64,000 bases of DNA from Tetrahymena elliotti 4EA. Lineage: Eukaryota; Ciliophora; Oligohymenophorea; Hymenostomatida; Tetrahymenidae. The position numbers and the translations under genes were made by a program. The DNA lies in the NCBI GenBank assembly GCA_000231825.2, contig JH720315.1, forward strand, positions 1,089,728 to 1,153,727, read 5' to 3'. Under the pieces are notes generated by a model that was not told the DNA's origin, searched no databases, and saw only the letters and a list, made by a program, of their open reading frames with translations. Numbering within the stretch: position 1 is the stretch's first letter; every line of letters begins with the position of its first letter. Positions 62,397 to 64,000 of this stretch are shown here, in pieces.

Positions 62397-64000
62397 CAAT
62401 ATTTTAATTTACTTATCAATCTAAAATAAAACAAGAAAAATACTTGAATTTTTTGTTTTTGTGAAAATCATTTTTTTTAAAAATTCATTTATTTAAGTAA
62501 TCTTATTTTCTAAATTTTTAAACAAAAAAGAAAATGTAAAACGCATTAAGCTTATATTCATAAAAAAAAGCTGTTAAGAATAAAAAGACTAGTTTAACTA
62601 CAATTATCATCTATACCTGTATGACTTTTTATCAAAAGAAATGTTAAGAAAAATGATATAATTGACTTTAATAAATAAATCTATGCTTGAATTATTGTGT
62701 TGTTTTTGTTTTATTTTTATTTAATGGATTACTTACTTCAAAGATATTTATTTTTAAATTTACCCTTTCCTTTAAAAACATACAAACTTAACTTATAAAA
62801 CCTCAAATTATACAATTCTTTGACACAAAATAATAAATGTTTTAAATAAATTAGTATAAGGAAAATTTAAAAGAAATATCAAATTTTCTGTGAAAATATT
62901 TTATTTTAAACAAAATCATCATCAATATGTATTGAATGGCATGATAATTATTTTTTTAAGAAAAATCTAGAAATTAAAAAAAAAATTATTTTTAATGATT
63001 GAATGCTCTAATTTTAATTTCTAAATTTAAATTCATAATAAATTAATTTTCTCTTTTAATTAAATCAATAAAAATTTAATTAAAATGCAATTAAGATAGA
63101 TACACAAAAATAAAATATGATAATATTTTTTATTGGTATAGTACGATATAATTATGTAGCTAGTAGTTATAACTTTTAGAAAAGCAAATTTTTAAATCTA
63201 GTAATCATTAGATTATCTTTAAAAAAGTAAAGTCTGTCATCTATTTCAAGATTCTAAAGATAATTGAACTAGTCTTTTTGTTTTTTAAAATTTTGAAAAT
63301 AATCTTTATTTGCTCTTTTCACTAATATTATTTGCTCTTTTAAAAATAAAAAAAAAATATTTAAATGAACAAGAAAAACATACAAACTTGAATCAAAACT
63401 GAAATTAATAAATAAAATTAATGAGCCAGACAAAAATATAAATTAAACTAAAAAATTGGTGAGTTGCTCATAAATTAAAGCCTTTATTTATTCATTCAAA
63501 AATATATAATATTTTAACACTGTTTTTACCTTAGGTTAATAGTCAAAGCTTAGAGGTAGAGCATTTTGTTAAACAAGACCCTAATCTCTCTACTCCCTTT
63601 TCATTGATGTTATTTCCCCTTTTATAAAATTATTTAAATAAATATTTAAAAGAATGAGACAATAAACAAATTTGAATTAAGTATGAAAGCAATAAATAAG
63701 AACTTAAATTAGAAATTTAAAGTCTATGTTGAAATTGTGAAATTATTTTTTTATTGTTGTATAGATAATATATGTGGAAAATTTTATTTAATAGAGATGA
63801 GAAATTTATAATATTAAATAAATTAATTATTTAGGATTTTTAATTTCTATTAAACAATTTACTTTAACTAATATTTTTTATAATAATCATTTTCAAGCAA
63901 TATACTTGATTATGATAAATACTATTAATAAAATATTATAAATTAATTAATTCTAATTAGTAACAATTATTTTATGGTTGTGTATAAAAAATAATTTAAA
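62397..64000. other. AT-rich right end without a supported gene
   Basis: No domain-bearing frame is visible on either strand. A short segment near 63547-63563 resembles a tRNA D-arm, but no T-arm or acceptor stem follows. The final exon of the LRR gene may lie in the first few hundred bases. Confidence 0.45.

Noticed and set aside
63545..63620. tRNA gene suggested by a D-arm-like GCTT...GAGC hairpin
   Set aside because: No T-arm with a GGTTC-like motif and no acceptor stem pairing follow; the anticodon arm has the wrong loop size.
1..64000. CRISPR arrays, bacterial promoters, ribosome binding sites and operons
   Set aside because: The reassigned genetic code, spliceosomal introns and domain content are eukaryotic; no array of spaced identical repeats was seen.

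Overview
This window reads as macronuclear DNA of an oligohymenophorean ciliate, most likely Tetrahymena or a close relative. Base composition is extremely AT-rich. Genes are interrupted by many short GT-AG introns. Long frames with recognisable domains stay open only if TAA and TAG are read as glutamine and TGA is the sole stop. All gene models below use that code; models made with the standard code would be fragments. Exon borders were set by hand from splice signals, phase continuity and domain continuity.

Layout, left to right: (1) 0-3.1 kb, no convincing gene, with a 38-bp direct repeat at both edges. (2) 3.1-3.9 kb (-), RING/TRAF-type zinc-finger protein. (3) 6.1-12.9 kb (+), a 25-exon gene for two tandem kinase-like domains followed by 13 leucine-rich repeats (LRRs), one per exon; one intron carries a perfect 90-bp foldback insertion with a 6-bp target duplication. 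(4) 13.9-14.4 kb (-), a divergent Rab-like GTPase. (5) 15.6-16.5 kb (+), an unrecognised acidic Gln-rich protein. (6) 17.8-18.8 kb (-), an ankyrin-repeat gene with a TGA in its 5' frame. (7) 22.5-24.4 kb (+), a sphingomyelin-synthase/PAP2-C-like membrane enzyme. (8) 25.2-34.1 kb (-), three tandem paralogues sharing a Cys/His N-terminal module; two are fused to LRR exon arrays and one to a coiled-coil region, and all three carry frameshifts or stops. (9) 35.7-48.6 kb (+), a four-domain voltage-gated Ca2+ channel alpha1 subunit of about 3,381 residues with an EEEE pore signature. (10) 49.4-53.1 kb (+), a RAP-domain organellar RNA-binding-type protein. (11) 53.4-56.9 kb (-), a 1,031-residue Asn/Gln-rich protein with a structured C-terminus. 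(12) 58.9-62.4 kb (+), another one-repeat-per-exon LRR gene with degenerate 5' repeats. The remaining spaces are AT-rich and show nothing I can support.

The genes do not form an operon or pathway. The theme is LRR proteins: four loci in 56 kb share a 28-31-residue repeat (N-x-I-G-x-x-G-A-x-x-L-G-x-x-I-x-x-C-x-N-I-T-x-L-x-L-x-L) carried on ~90-nt phase-2 exons. These are attached to different N-terminal modules and are in different states of decay. The channel, RAP, lipid-enzyme, GTPase and Q/N-rich genes have clean frames over many kilobases, so the lesions in the LRR cluster are unlikely to be general sequencing error.
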